A stretch of 64,000 nt of DNA from Phyllobacterium brassicacearum (GTDB lineage Bacteria > Pseudomonadota > Alphaproteobacteria > Rhizobiales > Rhizobiaceae), in assembly GCF_003010955.1 (NCBI RefSeq), contig NZ_PGGO01000019.1:1-64000 (forward strand), given 5' to 3'. Within the stretch, counting starts at the first letter, position 1. Each line of letters opens with the position of its first letter. A model generated the notes under the pieces. That model was not told the DNA's origin. It saw only the letters and a program-made list of their open reading frames with translations, and searched no databases. Of this stretch, positions 60,791 to 64,000 are shown in pieces. Both the position numbers and the translations under genes were made by a program.

Positions 60791-63700
60791 ATGAATATTG
60801 CAGTTGATAGTCTGGGCGAAAATCTGTTCGGGCCCATGGGGTCTCCAAGGGATGGCTCAGAGGTCTTTGCCGCTCTGACCAAAGCAGCCAGGGAACGGAT
60901 CCTCATCCTTGATGGCGCCATGGGCACGCAGATCCAGGGCCTCAATCTCAATGAAGAGAGTTTCCGTGGCGACCGTTTCGCTGATTGCTCCTGTCATCTG
61001 CAGGGAAACAATGACCTCCTGATCCTGACGCAGCCGCAAGCAATCGAAGACATCCACTATGCCTATGCCATGGCGGGTGCTGATATCCTCGAGACAAACA
61101 CCTTTTCTTCCACAACCATCGCCCAGGCTGACTACAGCATGGAGGAGGTGGTCTATGAGTTGAACCGCGACGGCGCACGCCTCGCCCGCCGTGCAGCGAT
61201 CAAGGCGGAACAGAAGGATGGCAAGCGCCGCTTTGTCGCCGGAGCCCTCGGCCCGACCAATCGCACCGCATCGATTTCACCGGACGTCAACAATCCCGGC
61301 TACCGCGCCGTAACCTTCGATGATCTGCGCATCGCCTATGCCGAGCAGGTGCGCGGCCTCATCGATGGCGGCGCCGACATCATCCTCATCGAGACGATCT
61401 TCGACACGTTGAATGCCAAGGCAGCGATCTTCGCGACACAGGAAGTGTTCGAGGAGAAGGGTATCACGCTGCCGATCATGATTTCCGGCACGATCACCGA
61501 TCGCTCCGGCCGCACCCTTTCCGGCCAGACCCCGACGGCATTCTGGTACTCGGTCCGCCACGCGAAACCGTTCACGATCGGCCTCAATTGCGCGCTCGGC
61601 GCCAATGCCATGCGCGACCATCTGGCGGAGATCGCCAGCGTCGCCGACGCCTTCGTCTGCGCCTATCCCAATGCCGGCCTGCCCAACGAATTCGGCCAAT
61701 ATGACGAGAGCCCGGAGGCCATGGCGGCGCAGCTCGAAGAGTTCGCCAGGGAAGGCCTGCTCAACATCGTCGGCGGCTGCTGCGGCTCGACCCCCGAACA
61801 CATCAAGGCGATTGCCGAAGCCGTCGGCAAATACGGCCCACGCGAAATCCCCGAGACCGAGATCCATATGCGCCTGTCGGGTCTCGAGCCCTTCACGCTC
61901 ACCAAGGACATAGCTTTCGTCAATGTCGGCGAACGCACCAATATCACCGGCTCGGCCAAGTTCCGTAAACTCATCACCTCCGGCGATTTCGCAACGGCGC
62001 TCGACGTGGCGCGCGATCAGGTTGCCAATGGCGCACAGATCATCGACATCAACATGGATGAAGGCCTGATCGACAGCGAGAAGGCCATGGTCGAGTTTCT
62101 CAACCTCATCGCCGCTGAACCCGATATCGCCCGCGTACCGGTGATGATCGATTCGTCCAAATGGGATGTCATCGAAGCCGGGCTGAAATGCGTGCAGGGC
62201 AAGCCGCTCGTCAATTCCATCTCGATGAAGGAGGGCGAACAGGCCTTCATCGACCACGCGAAACGGGTCCGCGCCTATGGTGCAGCCGTCGTTGTCATGG
62301 CCTTCGATACGCAAGGGCAGGCCGACACGCTTGAACGCAAGGTCGCGATCTCAACGCGTGCCTATGAGCTCTTGACCAGGGAAGCCGGTTTTCCGCCGGA
62401 GGATATTGTCTTCGACCCCAACGTCTTTGCGGTCGCCACCGGCATCGAAGAGCATAATGGCTACGGCGTCGCCTTCATCGAAGCGACCAGGCAGATCACA
62501 GAAACCTTGCCGCATGTGCATATCTCCGGCGGCATATCCAACCTGTCGTTCTCGTTCCGCGGCAATGAGCCGGTGCGCGAGGCGATGCACGCCGTGTTCC
62601 TCTACCATGCCATCCAGGTCGGCATGGACATGGGCATCGTCAATGCCGGCCAGCTCGCGGTCTATGAATCGATCGACCCCGAACTGCGTGAAGCCTGCGA
62701 GGATGTGGTTCTCAACCGCCGCGATGACGCCACCGAACGCCTGCTCGATCTTGCCGAACGTTACAAGGGCGCAGCCGGCAAGGAGGCGCGCGAACGCGAT
62801 CTCGCCTGGCGCGAATGGAGCGTCGAGAAGCGCATCGAGCATGCGCTGGTCAATGGCATCACCGAGTTCATCGAAGCTGACACGGAAGAAGCCCGACTTG
62901 AGGCCGAAAGGCCGCTGCATGTGATCGAAGGCCCTCTGATGGCCGGCATGAACGTGGTCGGAGATCTCTTCGGTGCTGGCAAGATGTTCCTGCCGCAGGT
63001 GGTGAAATCTGCCCGCGTGATGAAGCAGGCCGTGGCCGTCCTGCTGCCCTACATGGAGGCGGAGAAACTTGCCAATGGCGGTTCCGGCCAGCGCGAAAGC
63101 GCCGGCAAGGTGCTGATGGCAACGGTCAAGGGCGACGTCCATGATATCGGCAAGAACATTGTCGGTGTCGTGCTCGCCTGCAACAATTACGAGATCATCG
63201 ATCTCGGCGTCATGGTGCCCTCGGCAAAGATCCTGCAGACTGCCCGCGATGAGAAAGTCGACATTATCGGCCTCTCGGGCCTCATCACCCCATCGCTCGA
63301 CGAGATGGTGCATGTCGCAGCGGAGATGGAGCGGGAAGGCTTCGATATTCCACTGTTGATCGGCGGCGCGACCACCAGCCGCGTGCATACGGCAGTCAAG
63401 ATTAACCCGCGTTATCACAAGGGCCAGACGGTCTACGTCACCGATGCCAGCCGTGCCGTCGGTGTCGTTTCCAATCTCCTGTCGCTGGAGGCCAAGCCCG
63501 GATATGTCGATGGTGTTCGCGCAGAATACACCAAGGTTGCCGAGGCACATGCTCGCAACGAGGCGGACAAGCAGCGCTTGAGTCTCGCCAAGGCGCGCGC
63601 CAATGCGCAAATGGTCGACTGGGTTTCCTATACGCCGCCCAAGCCGAGCTTCCTCGGGACGCGCGTGTTCGAGAACTACGATCTGGCCGAGATCGCCCGC

Positions 63701-64000
63701 TATATCGACTGGACGCCCTTCTTCCAGACCTGGGAACTGAAGGGCCGATACCCCGCCATCCTCGAAGACGAGAAGCAGGGGCCCGCGGCACGCCAGCTGT
63801 TCGATGATGCGCAGGCGATGCTGAAGAAGATTATTGCCGAGAAATGGTTCAATCCGAAGGCGGTTATCGGCCTGTGGCCAGCCGGGGCGGTCGGTGACGA
63901 TATTCGCCTGTTCACCGATGAGGCCCGTGGGCAAGAGCTCGCCACCTTCTTCACCCTGCGCCAACAATTGTCGAAGCGCGATGGCCGGCCGAATGTGGCA
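60791..64000 (+). CDS. metH: Cobalamin-dependent methionine synthase, 3' end cut by window
   Basis: At least 1070 codons of a usual ~1250 are present. Homocysteine domain with Zn cysteines C267 (GLNCALGA) and C330-C331 ([11 protein letters not shown]); methyltetrahydrofolate domain ([31 protein letters not shown]); cap and B12-binding domain with [11 protein letters not shown] (H784 as cobalt ligand); the start of the AdoMet activation domain runs off the edge. ATG at 60791 is best; a GAGG lies further upstream. Transfers methyl from 5-methyl-THF to homocysteine in the methionine cycle. A long open frame on the opposite strand is a shadow. Confidence 0.97.
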   Translation, partial: MNIAVDSLGENLFGPMGSPRDGSEVFAALTKAARERILILDGAMGTQIQGLNLNEESFRGDRFADCSCHLQGNNDLLILTQPQAIEDIHYAYAMAGADILETNTFSSTTIAQADYSMEEVVYELNRDGARLARRAAIKAEQKDGKRRFVAGALGPTNRTASISPDVNNPGYRAVTFDDLRIAYAEQVRGLIDGGADIILIETIFDTLNAKAAIFATQEVFEEKGITLPIMISGTITDRSGRTLSGQTPTAFWYSVRHAKPFTIGLNCALGANAMRDHLAEIASVADAFVCAYPNAGLPNEFGQYDESPEAMAAQLEEFAREGLLNIVGGCCGSTPEHIKAIAEAVGKYGPREIPETEIHMRLSGLEPFTLTKDIAFVNVGERTNITGSAKFRKLITSGDFATALDVARDQVANGAQIIDINMDEGLIDSEKAMVEFLNLIAAEPDIARVPVMIDSSKWDVIEAGLKCVQGKPLVNSISMKEGEQAFIDHAKRVRAYGAAVVVMAFDTQGQADTLERKVAISTRAYELLTREAGFPPEDIVFDPNVFAVATGIEEHNGYGVAFIEATRQITETLPHVHISGGISNLSFSFRGNEPVREAMHAVFLYHAIQVGMDMGIVNAGQLAVYESIDPELREACEDVVLNRRDDATERLLDLAERYKGAAGKEARERDLAWREWSVEKRIEHALVNGITEFIEADTEEARLEAERPLHVIEGPLMAGMNVVGDLFGAGKMFLPQVVKSARVMKQAVAVLLPYMEAEKLANGGSGQRESAGKVLMATVKGDVHDIGKNIVGVVLACNNYEIIDLGVMVPSAKILQTARDEKVDIIGLSGLITPSLDEMVHVAAEMEREGFDIPLLIGGATTSRVHTAVKINPRYHKGQTVYVTDASRAVGVVSNLLSLEAKPGYVDGVRAEYTKVAEAHARNEADKQRLSLAKARANAQMVDWVSYTPPKPSFLGTRVFENYDLAEIARYIDWTPFFQTWELKGRYPAILEDEKQGPAARQLFDDAQAMLKKIIAEKWFNPKAVIGLWPAGAVGDDIRLFTDEARGQELATFFTLRQQLSKRDGRPNVA

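Noticed and set aside
62351-63967. Open frame of 538 codons on the strand opposite metH
   Set aside because: It mirrors the GC-rich third-position pattern of metH, has no family features and overlaps a certain gene along its whole length.
1-64000. CRISPR arrays, tRNA or rRNA genes, prophage modules
   Set aside because: No regularly spaced repeats, no cloverleaf-like or rRNA-like sequence and no phage structural genes were seen on reading; a covariance-model scan was not possible.

Overview
The window reads as a member of the order Rhizobiales (Alphaproteobacteria). The evidence is the gene content (a DUF1612/RHE_PE00001-type protein otherwise known from rhizobial plasmids, two 16-bp sites matching the centromere consensus of repABC replicons, a RirA-type iron box, several ABC uptake systems) together with the GC-rich codon use. 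Genus and replicon cannot be fixed from the sequence alone. No rRNA, tRNA or CRISPR array was seen. The first gene (FAD oxidoreductase) is cut by the left edge and the last (metH) by the right edge.

Layout. 1-4.6 kb: oxidoreductase tail, small HTH-like protein, TetR/VOC divergent pair, cupin, then a PEP-mutase-like/MBL-fold pair on the minus strand. 4.9-11.2 kb: a complete polyamine-type ABC importer (two permeases, ATPase, binding protein), a cupin-XRE regulator and a divergent histidinol-dehydrogenase-family enzyme, probably one catabolic unit. 11.2-13.5 kb: insertion scar, with a decayed IS6-family relic, a complete 804-bp IS6-like element with 13/15 terminal repeats, and a quinone oxidoreductase pseudogene truncated exactly at the IS end. 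13.8-16.4 kb: NemR-like TetR, SDR and old yellow enzyme with two palindromic operators. 16.4-21.7 kb: frameshifted cold-shock gene abutting a MocR regulator, a divergent B3/4-LysE-DapA operon, and an intact cold-shock gene. 22.2-25.5 kb: [2Fe-2S]/molybdopterin dehydrogenase with cytochrome c. 26.6-29.8 kb: unknown membrane protein, then ExbB-ExbD-TonB with an iron box.

29.8-32.7 kb: DUF1612 protein, L,D-transpeptidase, two repABC-type parS-like palindromes without any repABC genes, and a short AraC protein. 32.7-42.6 kb: two back-to-back ferric/polyamine-type ABC systems, one carrying its own LacI regulator and a GpdQ/CpdA-like phosphodiesterase. 42.8-51.1 kb: two drug-efflux units (MFP-RND; MarR-MFS-HlyD) separated by a hemolysin-III protein. 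51.5-52.4 kb: DUF488 and GFA/CENP-V proteins. 52.7-59.7 kb: a seven-step sugar module (LacI, TIM-barrel isomerase, Gfo/Idh dehydrogenase, ATPase, permease, binding protein, terminator). 59.7-60.7 kb: RES/Xre toxin-antitoxin pair. 60.8-64 kb: metH.

The genome segment is dominated by self-contained uptake-plus-regulator-plus-enzyme cassettes, typical of the accessory part of a rhizobial genome. The most unusual points are the orphan parS-like pair, the MocR/B3-4/LysE/DapA cassette joined to a broken cold-shock gene, the phosphodiesterase-linked ABC importer, and the toxin-antitoxin pair next to metH.
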